The position numbers and the translations under genes are program-made. Shown one piece after another: positions 35,077 to 44,326 of a DNA stretch of 64,000 bases. Under the pieces are notes generated by a model that saw only the letters and a program-made list of their open reading frames with translations, searched no databases and had not been told where the DNA came from. This stretch comes from a virus: IMG/VR virus record IMGVR_UViG_3300040810_000656, positions 1 through 64,000 of that record, one strand, 5' to 3'. Position 1 is the first letter of the stretch; the number at the start of each line of letters is the position of its first letter.

Positions 35077-35859
35077 TTAATTCTCCAAAGATACTTCAAT
35101 TTCAACAAGACGGTTTTGCTTACTCTTATGAGTTGATATGTTATCAATCATTGGCTTGATTTTTGCCCACATCTTTTCTCCTACGGCACGGGTCATTTTA
35201 TTGCAGAGGTATTTTATTCTAATTACAGAATATCCTTTAGACATAAGTAGACCATTTTTCTTTGCGTCATATTCTATTACTTTTTTCAAGCGTTCTTCGC
35301 CCCATACAGGCTCAAAATGATGTCGTCCATCAATTTCAATGACTATTTTTAATGCGGGAAGAAATATATCTATTTCATAGTCTCCTGGTATTAGGTCTTT
35401 TTTATGTAAAAGCACATCATAATTTTCTTCTAGTAATCTTCTGCGTAGAAATTTTTCCGCCTTAGATCCCTCAACTCCAGCAAGACGTATGCCGCGAGCA
35501 GCAGCACTTTTGAGTTCTTGTTTTTCAAGTTCTGACTTGCTTTCCCATCTTTCTTTTGCACTTTGTGATATTGCTTCTTTTTGTTTTTTTGATAGCTTGC
35601 TCCATCTATCAGATATGCCAAGAGATATATTTTTCTTTTCTTGTTCAGTTCTTTTTTTGCCAGCCGTAGGATGTGACGCTGTTCCCTGTTCTAGTGCGAG
35701 TTTTTGCGTTTCACTCCTGTTTCGTAGTTGATGTCCGTTTTTTGCAACAATTCTTGAAATCTTTTTTGGATATGTGCCAACTTCCTTGGCTATATCGTTA
35801 GCACTTCTATTTTTGTTTACGTATTGATCTATTACGTATGCCTCATTTATTTTCGACAC
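35077..35859 (-). CDS. EDxHD-type homing endonuclease (free-standing)
   Basis: A 260-residue protein starting at GTG 35859 behind GGGAG. N-terminal residues 1-45 look like a helix-turn-helix (DQYVNKNRSANDIAKEVGTY). Residues 66-125 hold two Lys-rich NUMOD3-like repeats (GKKRTEQEKKNISLGISDRW and a shorter copy). Residues 130-215 form a PD-(D/E)XK-like nuclease core: E135, D164, the VIEIDGRHHF motif (residues 173-182), and D198, fitting EDxHD endonucleases such as I-Bth0305I. It sits between glycan and recombination genes. It may home into a neighbouring gene or intergenic site. Confidence 0.8.
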   Translation of the reverse strand: MSKINEAYVIDQYVNKNRSANDIAKEVGTYPKKISRIVAKNGHQLRNRSETQKLALEQGTASHPTAGKKRTEQEKKNISLGISDRWSKLSKKQKEAISQSAKERWESKSELEKQELKSAAARGIRLAGVEGSKAEKFLRRRLLEENYDVLLHKKDLIPGDYEIDIFLPALKIVIEIDGRHHFEPVWGEERLKKVIEYDAKKNGLLMSKGYSVIRIKYLCNKMTRAVGEKMWAKIKPMIDNISTHKSKQNRLVEIEVSLEN

Positions 35860-36313
35860 TTTTTATTACTCCCATTAATGTTTCTAAGTCCCAATTATCT
35901 ATGATTGCTATAGGTTTTTTATTACAAAAATTGTCGATCATTTGAGCGTGTGATTCGCTTCTAGCTATAATATTTAATCTATCGTCTCTTAATATATCAC
36001 AATATTTAGTAAAATTATTAGGATTTCTCAGCCACTCTAAGTCCCATAGATAAAGAAATTTACGAGAAGCATTATTTGCTTTTAGGGTTATTTCTGCTTC
36101 TGCAATTGTTGTGGCGATAGTATTGTGATGATACCCAGAAAGAAATGCTATTGACCTACAAGAAAACATCGTTGGCACAATAGGGATTGCGGACCTTTGG
36201 AAAAAAATAGAAGCACATATGTTAGTAGCTGATAATGCCTTGTTAAACTCTTTGATTAGATAAAACGATTTTTGTGATGGTCCCAGGTTGTTAATGACTG
36301 CCGCTATATTCAT
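35843..36313 (-). CDS. Small putative glycosyltransferase-like protein
   Basis: A 156-residue protein beginning MNIAAVINNLGPSQKSFYLIKEFN, like the N-terminal Rossmann-type half of GT-B glycosyltransferases or related phage glycan proteins, followed by a second half (RKFLYLWDLEWL, then IAIIDNWD) like a compact sugar-nucleotide-binding fold without a full second domain. Membership in the glycan cluster is clear from position (overlap with methyltransferase and endonuclease genes), but this copy is too short for a whole GT-B and no catalytic motif is visible. Confidence 0.5.
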   Translation of the reverse strand: MNIAAVINNLGPSQKSFYLIKEFNKALSATNICASIFFQRSAIPIVPTMFSCRSIAFLSGYHHNTIATTIAEAEITLKANNASRKFLYLWDLEWLRNPNNFTKYCDILRDDRLNIIARSESHAQMIDNFCNKKPIAIIDNWDLETLMGVIKSVENK

Positions 36314-37008
36314 TTGTATCCTCTTTTCTTAGCTAGAACCCAGCATTGACAACAGTTTTTAGGCTCATTTGTTACCCGTCCCTCGCTATCCTTTAATGCG
36401 TTATAATCAGGCCAGGATTGAGTTCTAAACATTTGTTCTATATACTTGTTATTGCCCCATTGCCCGAGATTGACAACATCAAAATCTGCCCTATGAAATA
36501 AAACAGCAAGTCCCATTGGGGTGAATCCACCAAAATGCACTGGAGTCATATGTGGAATATTAATTGTTGGAACGCTCGTAAACACGTATCCGCCAGCCTT
36601 GACGTTCTTAGAGATATTAGCCACAGCCAAATATGGATCATATAGATGCTCAAGAGTCTGGCTGAATATAAAGAAGTCAAATGGCTCATCCAGTATTGGT
36701 ATTTCATGTAGATCATACGATGGGTATGAGATAAACGTATGCTTACTATATTTAGTAGCAATGAATTCTAATTCTGGGTCTTCTTGGCATGTAAACCCTA
36801 AATGCTCACCAGACATATCTTTGGTCCACTCAATAAAGTCAAGAATACACCATGTCCTTGGAAAATCGTGGCCGTCCCATTGACGATTTTTATTCCATCC
36901 ACCAGTTTCTTTTTGCCCTGGAAATGGTGGCAGCTTTTCCCATTTAGTAAAGTATTCTGGTCTTGGGGCTGTTTGATTATAAAGATCGTAAATTTCTTTC
37001 TCTGTCAT
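36310..37008 (-). CDS. SAM-dependent methyltransferase
   Basis: A 232-residue protein with an FDFFIFSQTLEHLYDPYLA motif (residues 114-132), which is the post-motif II region of class I methyltransferases (hydrophobic DxF...xLEHxxxP), followed by KNVKAGGYVFTSVPT, matching the motif III strand. Other parts are short for a full enzyme, so a compact Methyltransf_11/23-like fold is likely. It probably modifies a sugar or glycan made by neighbours. Start ATG 37008; the overlap with its neighbours is four bases on each side. Confidence 0.75.
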   Translation of the reverse strand: MTEKEIYDLYNQTAPRPEYFTKWEKLPPFPGQKETGGWNKNRQWDGHDFPRTWCILDFIEWTKDMSGEHLGFTCQEDPELEFIATKYSKHTFISYPSYDLHEIPILDEPFDFFIFSQTLEHLYDPYLAVANISKNVKAGGYVFTSVPTINIPHMTPVHFGGFTPMGLAVLFHRADFDVVNLGQWGNNKYIEQMFRTQSWPDYNALKDSEGRVTNEPKNCCQCWVLAKKRGYK

Positions 37009-37682
37009 TGGATGGAACTCCTAAATTCTGTTCCGCTTAACTGTCCGCAAAGCTTTGGGTAACAATGCCATACGCTCATATCGAGCTTCTCAAAAAAATA
37101 ATTCAATTGCCAATCCAGCGGAAGGCAGAATCCCATCATGTCATATAACTTAGATAGCTTTTCCGCTGTTGGCCTAGAATATACTATTGATGATGTCGTG
37201 TTTGTAGATGGATGACCAGCTCGAAAATAATTTCTATATATTTCTTTTACGTTAAAGAAATCTATATTGAGCGGTCCACCAAGAAATAAAACATCAAAAT
37301 CTGGTGCTTCATCAATGACTTGCTGCATACTTATGTTATAGTGAAAGTTTACATCGTCTTCTAATATTAAAGCATGATCTAATTCAGAAGATAGAAATAA
37401 ATCTATTGCTTGGAAGTGTTTAAGTATCAATGATATTTCTGAGTTTTTTAGTGTTGTTTGTTCAATCCTGTCTATCCCGAGCTTTCTGACGCTAGGCTCT
37501 ACTGCCACATGAAAATAATCGGATTCTGTTATGTAGTTTGTTGTATCTTCACCAGTTAGTGAGTCTCCGTCAAAATCTGTTATAAACTTAGCGTCATTAA
37601 TGCCAAGCTTATTAAGCTCCATTTCTATATGTGGCTTACGTTCTGTTAATTTAGTATAATGTGGAATATATGTGTCAAACAT
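37005..37682 (-). CDS. Family 25-like glycosyltransferase
   Basis: A 225-residue protein. N-terminal TKLTERKPHIEMELNKLGI (residues 11-29), then SEISLILKHFQAID (84-97), and DHALILEDDVNF (102-113) are the typical GT25 LPS biosynthesis signatures; the EDDV acidic cluster is the likely metal or UDP binding site. Later PLDWQLNYFF matches the C-terminal part of the family. It probably transfers a sugar (often galactose or glucose) to a surface or virion glycan. Stop and start overlap the neighbours tightly. Confidence 0.85.
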   Translation of the reverse strand: MFDTYIPHYTKLTERKPHIEMELNKLGINDAKFITDFDGDSLTGEDTTNYITESDYFHVAVEPSVRKLGIDRIEQTTLKNSEISLILKHFQAIDLFLSSELDHALILEDDVNFHYNISMQQVIDEAPDFDVLFLGGPLNIDFFNVKEIYRNYFRAGHPSTNTTSSIVYSRPTAEKLSKLYDMMGFCLPLDWQLNYFFEKLDMSVWHCYPKLCGQLSGTEFRSSIQ

Positions 37683-38494
37683 CAGTCCTCCATCTTTGAT
37701 TTGATATAATTTGCCAATCCGCGAGGCGAGCAGTATTTATTATGCCAAGTATATGCTTTTTCAGAAGCGTTATGCATGTTAACATTGGACATAGTGTTAT
37801 CAATTACTTTCTCTACGTCTGACCAATTAGAAATCTTGACATATGGTGCTTCATTATAGAATAGCACTTTTGGTAAATCAATACCTACAACAATACAGCC
37901 ACACATCATAGCCTCAAAGAATCTAAACGTCTCATAACTAGCAGAGCCACATGGAACTAATGCTATTTTGGTATTGTTCAGAATCTCAGAATATTCTTCT
38001 TTTGAAACACCATTATTCCACCCCGTATACCAATCACATTTAAACTTATAGGCTGTGTTATTACAGAGCCTGTCAACAGCCATTTTAAAATCAACACGGC
38101 GATATGGGTCAAATTGGCCCATCCAGCACCAATCGTATTCTCTGCTATCTATTGGAGTATTCGTATTAACAACACCATTAAGATGACATAGAGGTATACC
38201 ATGTACCTGACGATGATATACAACAGTATTTACATCCCGCATGTTTGTCATTGGGTGATATTGTTTAAATACGTATTTTACCCTTGGATCATCAATACAT
38301 TCTGGTACTTGATGCGTTTCATCTGAGGTTGAGATAAATATGATTGGAAACCTAGTATCTGTTGGAAGAGGCTTATTCCAGTTATTAATCACATAAGAAT
38401 ATCTAGTGGGTAATTCATCTGCTAGAATTCTTGCTGCCGCCTCATAAACATGATCGTCGCCATTGCCTTTGGCAAGATTTATTACTTCTGACAT
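37682..38494 (-). CDS. Exostosin-like (GT47-type) glycosyltransferase
   Basis: The start is placed at ATG 38494, after GGAGATAAT and past the previous stop, not at an upstream in-frame codon. The 270-residue protein carries the GT47-like core KIALVPCGSASYETFRFFEAMMCGCIVVGI (residues 180-210, quoted in parts), with the F(R/E)FFEAxxxGCIPV pattern expected of exostosin-like phage transferases. Earlier residues (DPRVKYVFKQY, then YDWCWMGQ) fit the donor domain. Three related proteins occur in this window (40140, 54331 and here), suggesting expansion by duplication. Confidence 0.8.
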   Translation of the reverse strand: MSEVINLAKGNGDDHVYEAAARILADELPTRYSYVINNWNKPLPTDTRFPIIFISTSDETHQVPECIDDPRVKYVFKQYHPMTNMRDVNTVVYHRQVHGIPLCHLNGVVNTNTPIDSREYDWCWMGQFDPYRRVDFKMAVDRLCNNTAYKFKCDWYTGWNNGVSKEEYSEILNNTKIALVPCGSASYETFRFFEAMMCGCIVVGIDLPKVLFYNEAPYVKISNWSDVEKVIDNTMSNVNMHNASEKAYTWHNKYCSPRGLANYIKSKMED

Positions 38495-38495
38495 A

Positions 38496-39494
38496 TTATC
38501 TCCAATATTCGTATATGTCTTTTTCAATTTCGTATGTGAACTTTTTAACTGGGCGATCCTTTTCTAGCATTGCCCACGAAAACATTTCATCTACTAATGA
38601 TTCTAAGTCTGTTTTGTCTTCAAAGTTAAGCAAGAATTTAGCCTTAGAGTGGTCACAGAAAGCTTCCTTTACTTCATGTCTAGGCTCAACGTGTTTAATT
38701 TCAGTATCTATGTAATACTTGGCGGCGACTTTCTTGACTAAGTTAGCAGCTTCTAGAATAGTATAATACTTGTCAGCACCAATGTTAAAGATCTCCCCGT
38801 TGTGAGCGTCATCCAATAGTTTATAAAATGGCTCCATATAATAGCGAATGTCAGAAAAGGCACGAACCTGTTTCCCGTCTCCATAAACTAATATAGGCTC
38901 TTGATTGATAGCCTTTCTGATAAAGATTCCAATTACATTTCTATACTTATCCCAAATGTTTTGATAAATACCAATCACGTTGTGTGGACGGATAATGTTA
39001 TATCTTAGTCCATGCTGATCGCCACCAACGGCAATATCCATCTCAACCGCATACTTGGCAATACCATATGGGTCTATTGGATTAGGACGCATTGACTCAT
39101 GAAATGGCGGCGGGCTATTTCCGTAAACAGCCATTGATGATGTGAATATCAGCTTAGTGTCATAGTTTATGCACGAATTAATAACTGACGCACTGCCTAT
39201 GATATTATTCATGTAGTTATACTTGCGTACAAATGGAGACAGGCCTTCTGCGGCATATGCCCCAAAATGATAACATGCGATTGGTCTATATTTATTAAAA
39301 ATATGATCTATGTATAACGAGGCATCTAAATTAAGATTATAGAATAGAAAGTCGCTATGCTGCGGCATGAAGTCAGAATAACCACCAGATAGATCATCAA
39401 CACCAATGACACGATATCCTTTATTGAGAAGATATCTAGATAAATGTGTCCCTAGTAATCCAGCACACCCAGTTACCACTATGGTTTGTGACAT
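38496..39494 (-). CDS. NAD-dependent epimerase/dehydratase, GalE-like
   Basis: A 332-residue SDR-family sugar nucleotide enzyme. The N-terminus has the GxxGxxG motif (TGCAGLLGTHL, residues 8-18), then DDLSGG, the catalytic serine/YxxxK pattern (TSSMAVYG then DPYGIAKYAVE, residues 137-151), and the substrate motif RPHNVIG. The length and motifs match UDP-glucose/galactose 4-epimerases (GalE). It may make UDP-galactose, the substrate of Glf (2459-3562), but similar folds also act as dehydratases. It overlaps the GT47-like and GT-A-like neighbours. Confidence 0.88.
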   Translation of the reverse strand: MSQTIVVTGCAGLLGTHLSRYLLNKGYRVIGVDDLSGGYSDFMPQHSDFLFYNLNLDASLYIDHIFNKYRPIACYHFGAYAAEGLSPFVRKYNYMNNIIGSASVINSCINYDTKLIFTSSMAVYGNSPPPFHESMRPNPIDPYGIAKYAVEMDIAVGGDQHGLRYNIIRPHNVIGIYQNIWDKYRNVIGIFIRKAINQEPILVYGDGKQVRAFSDIRYYMEPFYKLLDDAHNGEIFNIGADKYYTILEAANLVKKVAAKYYIDTEIKHVEPRHEVKEAFCDHSKAKFLLNFEDKTDLESLVDEMFSWAMLEKDRPVKKFTYEIEKDIYEYWR

Positions 39495-40153
39495 TAGCTA
39501 TCTCCTGTTATGGTATTGCATTTTTTAATAAAGTCTGATCTTCTCCACGGTTCTCTTCCTATTAGAAAATGATGATAAATAACATTATCATATGTTGTGC
39601 CAACTCCAAAAAAAGTATTAGTACGGCCTATTCTCCATTTTGGATCGTTGCAACTAGTGACTTTTAGAAAGTTAATATTGACAGAAGACATTTCGCAATC
39701 ATAGGTGAATCTCTGTGCTACATCAGAATATTCATCTTCTATAAAACATAGTCTATCCATATGATTTAAAACTTTTTGCATTACGGTTTTTGGAATGGCT
39801 AAACACGCTGGCCCGGCGTATATATGTCCATTAGATTTATTAGCTTCGCATGTTTGCTCAATACCGCATATAGTATTTTTATCGACTTTAGATAATAAAT
39901 GCTCATAAAGTTTATTCGTAATTGGAACACAATCAAGATCAAAGAATACGGCTACATCAAAATCTACATTATCTATAATATAGTTACAGGTTTTACCTAG
40001 CCAATGACCATGTGGAATTTCTTCAAATTGTTGATTTAAGGTAAGATTAAAATAATCAAACACATCTTTTTGAGCTTTTGTTACATCTGATTCAATATTA
40101 AAAGAATATGACAACGGTAAAATTATTTGGTTGTTTATTTTAGTTGTTTTCAT
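39494..40153 (-). CDS. Putative GT-A-fold glycosyltransferase
   Basis: A 219-residue protein with the segment FDVAVFFDLDCVPI (residues 61-74); the DLDC element is a DxD-like metal/sugar-nucleotide motif. A later CGIEQTCEANKSNGHIYAGPACLAIP region resembles the acceptor region of small phage glycosyltransferases. No signal or membrane part is seen. Start ATG 40153 overlaps the next gene by 14 bases. Family membership is not established; GT-A assignment is by the DxD segment and neighbours. Confidence 0.6.
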   Translation of the reverse strand: MKTTKINNQIILPLSYSFNIESDVTKAQKDVFDYFNLTLNQQFEEIPHGHWLGKTCNYIIDNVDFDVAVFFDLDCVPITNKLYEHLLSKVDKNTICGIEQTCEANKSNGHIYAGPACLAIPKTVMQKVLNHMDRLCFIEDEYSDVAQRFTYDCEMSSVNINFLKVTSCNDPKWRIGRTNTFFGVGTTYDNVIYHHFLIGREPWRRSDFIKKCNTITGDS

Positions 40154-40910
40154 GTAAGATCCTTTGTTTCCAGTATTCTTTTCTTAAAATAGGAGTATCA
40201 AAAAGAGCGTTATCTATTTTATCATAAGTTTTTTTGAGAAAATCTTCAGTAACTTCTGACCAATCATCAACAAACACAATTGGAAATTTTTCTTCAAAGC
40301 TGTGCGTATAGTATCTCTTGACAATAGGAATACATCCAAGCGTTATTGCTTCCCACATTCTGTGTGTATCAATACCATTTCCTCTTGGGCAAAGACAGAA
40401 CGCATAACTCATAAGATTGTCCACATATTGCTCAAAATTGGTTCCATTCAAACAATAATAATTATCAGCAAAGACTCTTTCGTTTGCAACCATTTCTATC
40501 AAATTATATCTTTCTTGAGTATATGTGTTTGGGTTGAATTGAGACAATGCTTTAATTTTTCTATTTTCTAAGCTTTTATTATGTGCGGCTTTTTTTAAAA
40601 TACTTCTTTTATGCGGATGCCAATGATTATTCTCTAATCCTATCGGAAGTGGGAAAATTTTGGGATGTTTGAACTCTAAATTTTGTGCATACCAAGCTAT
40701 GAGGTTTTCTGGAATAAGTCCATTTATTACAGACTCATCTCCATTATGCGTTATTAATTTAAATTTTGTATCTGGATGATTGCATATGATTCTAATAGCT
40801 TTTTGATAATGTGCGGTATCGCTATACAGTGTAACAAAATTTTTATCATGAGGAATTTCTTCATATATTTTTATGTCGGCTAAACTAACAAAAAAATCTC
40901 CATCAATCAT
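40140..40910 (-). CDS. Exostosin-like (GT47-type) glycosyltransferase
   Basis: A 256-residue protein with FCLCPRGNGIDTHRMWEAITLGCIPIV (quoted in parts; about residues 172-198), the core in GT47/exostosin-like proteins (CPxGxGxDxxRxWExxxxGCIPI). The N-terminal half has LPIGLENNHWHP and an SxFNPNT-type element typical of the donor-binding domain. Start ATG 40910 follows GGGGGATCTTCAA. It is related in motif to the proteins at 37682 and 54331. Confidence 0.82.
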   Translation of the reverse strand: MIDGDFFVSLADIKIYEEIPHDKNFVTLYSDTAHYQKAIRIICNHPDTKFKLITHNGDESVINGLIPENLIAWYAQNLEFKHPKIFPLPIGLENNHWHPHKRSILKKAAHNKSLENRKIKALSQFNPNTYTQERYNLIEMVANERVFADNYYCLNGTNFEQYVDNLMSYAFCLCPRGNGIDTHRMWEAITLGCIPIVKRYYTHSFEEKFPIVFVDDWSEVTEDFLKKTYDKIDNALFDTPILRKEYWKQRILHENN

Positions 40911-41733
40911 TTGAAGATCCCCCTAGATAAAATTTAGAATCTGGTTGCCAGCTACAATGCCACATGTGACAAGCAACGCTTTCTGGCTTTAGGCACGAAT
41001 AGATTAATTTTTCAGTTGCTGAATTTCTGTGTATCGCCGGAAAAGGAAAGAAACACATGGTAGGAAATATAATAATGTCATCATTACCTTCGTTACGAAG
41101 TTTATTAAAAATACATTGAGAAAGAAGAAATGGTCCTGTTTGAAATAAAGTTCTTGTCTGTCTACATGGTATTTCGTTGTAGGTAGTATTACTACAACCA
41201 AGAAGACAATTTAAAACTATTTTGTTGTTTTTAGAGCATCCAATAGCACCATTAGTCATAACTGGATCTTGATCAAACATCAAGCAAGAAAAAAAAGAAC
41301 AACACTTAGTTATATTTGAAAAACAACTAGAGACACATAGGAAATCTGTGTCTAGATAAATGCCGCCATACTCATATAATATCGCGTATCTTAGCATATC
41401 TGATTTATTGCCAAAATTATCACTTTCTTTATATTCGTTATACTTTGGTGTTTTTTTCATTAAGTTTTCAGCGGTAGCATCATCCCAAATCATGAACTCA
41501 AATAACGGATTTTTCCTTTGCCAATCATCAATGTTTGCAAGATACATATCTGGAGTCTCACCGCCAAGCCAAATAAAATGAAATATATTTGGTATTGGAT
41601 TTTTAGATTTAGACTGTATATTCTTGTAGTATGTATCTTTTAGTAAGTTCCAATTATAATCAGATTTAGCATAATTAATATTAAATTGAGAAGACTGCGA
41701 TTCACAGCTTTTAAAAAAATCTAAAGTAATCAT
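40903..41733 (-). CDS. Glycosyltransferase of the DXD sugar family (GT32-like)
   Basis: A 276-residue protein with IPNIFHFIWLGG (residues 47-58), the opening signature of the Gly_transf_sug family, and KSDMLRYAILYEYGGIYLDTDF (quoted in parts; residues 109-130) containing the DTD motif. Other conserved points (W-R/x-N-P) are present. The C-terminus is Cys- and Trp-rich (CHMWHCSW). GT32 proteins (OCH1-like, capsular sugar transferases) transfer mannose or other sugars. It fits the glycan cluster. Confidence 0.88.
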   Translation of the reverse strand: MITLDFFKSCESQSSQFNINYAKSDYNWNLLKDTYYKNIQSKSKNPIPNIFHFIWLGGETPDMYLANIDDWQRKNPLFEFMIWDDATAENLMKKTPKYNEYKESDNFGNKSDMLRYAILYEYGGIYLDTDFLCVSSCFSNITKCCSFFSCLMFDQDPVMTNGAIGCSKNNKIVLNCLLGCSNTTYNEIPCRQTRTLFQTGPFLLSQCIFNKLRNEGNDDIIIFPTMCFFPFPAIHRNSATEKLIYSCLKPESVACHMWHCSWQPDSKFYLGGSSND

Positions 41734-42579
41734 TTATATCAATCCATTTAGTATATCTATTTCTTGATGTGGACATACAATATTAGATAAATCTAGTAAG
41801 TCCATGTCAATTCTTTTACCATTCATGTATTTTCCAAGCAAGAATTCTGATTCATACATAAAATGTTCTCCAGAAAAATTTTCAGTATGAGTTTTAGATA
41901 CTCTATTGTTTGGGCTATTTACTACAGTGCTATGCTGCGTACATACCATAAAGTTACCAGATATAGGCCAGAATCTTTGCATTTGTGTTTCAACTTCATT
42001 AGGTGTTTGTTTAAATTGAAATTTTTTACTTAGATATTCTATCTGACTAAACATGTCTATAATTTCTGATTTTCTAAAAACATGACCGTCCACAGAATGA
42101 GAGTAAGACCAATATGAGCCATATATGTACATAGTCTTAGGAACAAACACATAGTCGCCAATTTCCTGATAATGATTAAGCTCATCGCTCATTTCTCTTC
42201 CGTGATGAAATCTTTTATGTATATTTTTCCCTAGCCTTAGAGATAAACATACTACCTGCGGTGCAGAAAAAAGATTATCGTAAGAAACACTTTGGCTTAC
42301 CTGTCTATAAACTATATTGTCGTCGGTAAAGAAACATATATACTTATTGTTTGAATTTATTGATATGCTACATATGTCTGCATATATAGAATTACTTTGT
42401 GTTATGAATTTAATATTTGGGTGTTCTATTTTTACATTATTTAGGCTTTCCTGATATGCTTCACTATACTTTTCAAGTACAACTATATCATTGGTGTCTT
42501 TAAAATTTTTGGATATACTTTTTAAAGTTAAGTCTAGTTGCAAAGGGCGATCTTTGCTAAAGATAATAGATGTAATCAT
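41734..42579 (-). CDS. Putative GT-A-type glycosyltransferase
   Basis: A 281-residue protein beginning MITSIIFSKDRPLQLDLTL, like a GT2/GT-A start (strand followed by SxxRPxxLxxTLxSI), with YICFFTDDNIVY (residues 80-91), a DD pair in the DxD position. Later SxxFMVCTQHSTVVN and NPN elements resemble acceptor loops of phage transferases. No other motif is definite. It abuts the DXD transferase gene with no gap. Confidence 0.65.
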   Translation of the reverse strand: MITSIIFSKDRPLQLDLTLKSISKNFKDTNDIVVLEKYSEAYQESLNNVKIEHPNIKFITQSNSIYADICSISINSNNKYICFFTDDNIVYRQVSQSVSYDNLFSAPQVVCLSLRLGKNIHKRFHHGREMSDELNHYQEIGDYVFVPKTMYIYGSYWSYSHSVDGHVFRKSEIIDMFSQIEYLSKKFQFKQTPNEVETQMQRFWPISGNFMVCTQHSTVVNSPNNRVSKTHTENFSGEHFMYESEFLLGKYMNGKRIDMDLLDLSNIVCPHQEIDILNGLI

Positions 42580-43613
42580 AAATTAAAAGTTGGTATGGCT
42601 TTGAGTAGCTTTTTGCTTAGTTCGTTGTTCCCGGTGTATTTCAGTATATCCGATATGCGATGAAAGCTTGTATGATTGCTAAGAACGGTTTGGCGACCTT
42701 TTTTAGCGATAGATTTAGCTTCTTCTTGGTTATTAATATAGTAGTCAATTTTTTCTCGAAACTCTTCTCCAGTTTTAGCAAGCACAACACCATCATTAAA
42801 TACTTTTTCATAGGCCTTGCAATAATCTGAAACACAAAAACCTCCTGAGAATAGTATCTTAAATATTCTCTCATTTACATCTACTCCAAAGGCGTGGGCG
42901 TGTGGTTCAGATAGGTTAGGGCAAACCTTAGCAGATACAAATAGATTTTTTACTTGATTATCTTCTATGTATCCACAGTATTGATTAACAGGCCAACGCT
43001 GATTGCCAAAAATTTTGACTTTATATTTATCAATATCATTAAGCATAGGAAAAAGATATTCATTAATTATAAGTCCTTTGTGAGGCCAGTAGCCACCAAC
43101 AAAACCTATGTCGCATTTAAGTTTTGGGTCTGCTATAGCGTTGCCATACATCAGAGTATCGGCACACATCATAAGAGACTTTGCTGGGATTCCAATACTT
43201 TGAAAATATTCGTGAGTTTTGTTCACATCTTCTTGTAAATAATGTATATGAACAAAGTCGGGCTTGCCGGTTTCATCTTTAAGCTTCTTTAGGAGTCTTT
43301 TTTCTTTTTCTGATGCAAACAGCATGTTCCATTGGTTTTGATTTATTTCTTTTTCATGGCTTCCCCAATCTCCTGCCCGAAGCCCCACTTTTAGATGCGG
43401 GCGTTCATACAAACATTTGACAAGTGCTTCATCTAAATTGTAAGATTGTCCAAGAAAAATATCTGGTTCAAATGAATCAAAGACATCAAAAGCGGATACG
43501 TTCTTGCAGTCCCACAATTGAGCTTCTATACCAACGGCCCGAAAAGCATTAAGCCAAGCCACACGCTGAAAATAGTGAGCATGAATTCCATCACTAGAAA
43601 TTAAAACTTTCAT
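42576..43613 (-). CDS. CgeB-like GT-B glycosyltransferase
   Basis: A 345-residue protein with MKVLISSDGIHAHYFQRVAW start and a C-terminal domain DVNERIFKILFSGGFCVSDY (residues 247-266), then a TGEEFREKIDYYINNQEEAKSIAKKGRQ stretch and LSNHTSFHR. These are the family signatures of CgeB-type glycosyltransferases (Glyco_trans_1_2), where the E(R)xF(E/K)xxxxGxxxV loop contacts the nucleotide. The N-terminal half holds the acceptor domain. Likely transfers a sugar within the cluster pathway. Confidence 0.85.
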   Translation of the reverse strand: MKVLISSDGIHAHYFQRVAWLNAFRAVGIEAQLWDCKNVSAFDVFDSFEPDIFLGQSYNLDEALVKCLYERPHLKVGLRAGDWGSHEKEINQNQWNMLFASEKEKRLLKKLKDETGKPDFVHIHYLQEDVNKTHEYFQSIGIPAKSLMMCADTLMYGNAIADPKLKCDIGFVGGYWPHKGLIINEYLFPMLNDIDKYKVKIFGNQRWPVNQYCGYIEDNQVKNLFVSAKVCPNLSEPHAHAFGVDVNERIFKILFSGGFCVSDYCKAYEKVFNDGVVLAKTGEEFREKIDYYINNQEEAKSIAKKGRQTVLSNHTSFHRISDILKYTGNNELSKKLLKAIPTFNL

Positions 43614-44326
43614 AAATCTTTCCTAACTTTGTCTATTTCAATAATTCTCATTTCCTCTGGTTCATAACACTGAAACACCCCACCATGAGATATGATATTA
43701 TTGAGTATCTCAAATGATAACAATTTTTTATGCTGTGCTTCAAACTTGGAAAATAATTGACGGGCTATCCTAAGTTCCTTACCTGTTATATATGCTATCT
43801 GACACCATTTGCACTCTAGACCATAAGAAAAAATACTAGCTATTTGGTTATTAATAGTAACACCAACTTCTTTTTTTTCTATCTGATTTTTATTATCTAT
43901 TAAAATAAATGACTTAGAATAATCTAAGTTGAGTGTCTCTGAATTAAATAATAAATCTCCATGTAAAAATAACACACCGTTTTTATGGGTATTATTGATA
44001 GCTAGTCTCAAGCTTTCTGAAGTGTTTGTTGTGTCATAAATTTGATTCTCAACAATTCTTGCTGCATTTTTTACTTTTTTTATTACTCGCTGAGAATCAT
44101 ATCCTACAACACAAATTATTTCTGGATCTTCAAAATGGCTATTTATAACAGCAAGCTGATGCTCGATGAGCGTTTTATCTCTTATTTTAAGCAAAGATCT
44201 TGGCTCATAAGATTTAATTCTAGAACCAACACCAGCAGCCAAAATTGCAACACATACATGATTAGGGCTTTTATTTTTTTTGTTTTGCCCCTTTTTAATG
44301 TCGGTTGTATAGTTTTTTTTAATCAT
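43610..44326 (-). CDS. Sugar nucleotidyltransferase
   Basis: A 238-residue protein. After 23 basic residues, VAILAAGVGSRIKSYEPRSLLKI (quoted in parts; residues 26-49) is the nucleotidyltransferase signature LAAGxGxR...P(K/R)xLl; HGDLLF (residues 123-128) provides the metal-binding Asp. Such enzymes (RfbA, LicC and GlmU family) make NDP-sugars or CDP-choline. It probably activates a sugar for neighbouring transferases. The Lys-rich N-terminal extension is unusual. Confidence 0.85.
   Translation of the reverse strand: MIKKNYTTDIKKGQNKKNKSPNHVCVAILAAGVGSRIKSYEPRSLLKIRDKTLIEHQLAVINSHFEDPEIICVVGYDSQRVIKKVKNAARIVENQIYDTTNTSESLRLAINNTHKNGVLFLHGDLLFNSETLNLDYSKSFILIDNKNQIEKKEVGVTINNQIASIFSYGLECKWCQIAYITGKELRIARQLFSKFEAQHKKLLSFEILNNIISHGGVFQCYEPEEMRIIEIDKVRKDL

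Noticed and set aside
34305-35147. Longer start of the annealing-like gene at 35147
   Set aside because: The extra 25 codons lie inside the endonuclease gene and lack a ribosome site; ATG 35072 has GGAG upstream.
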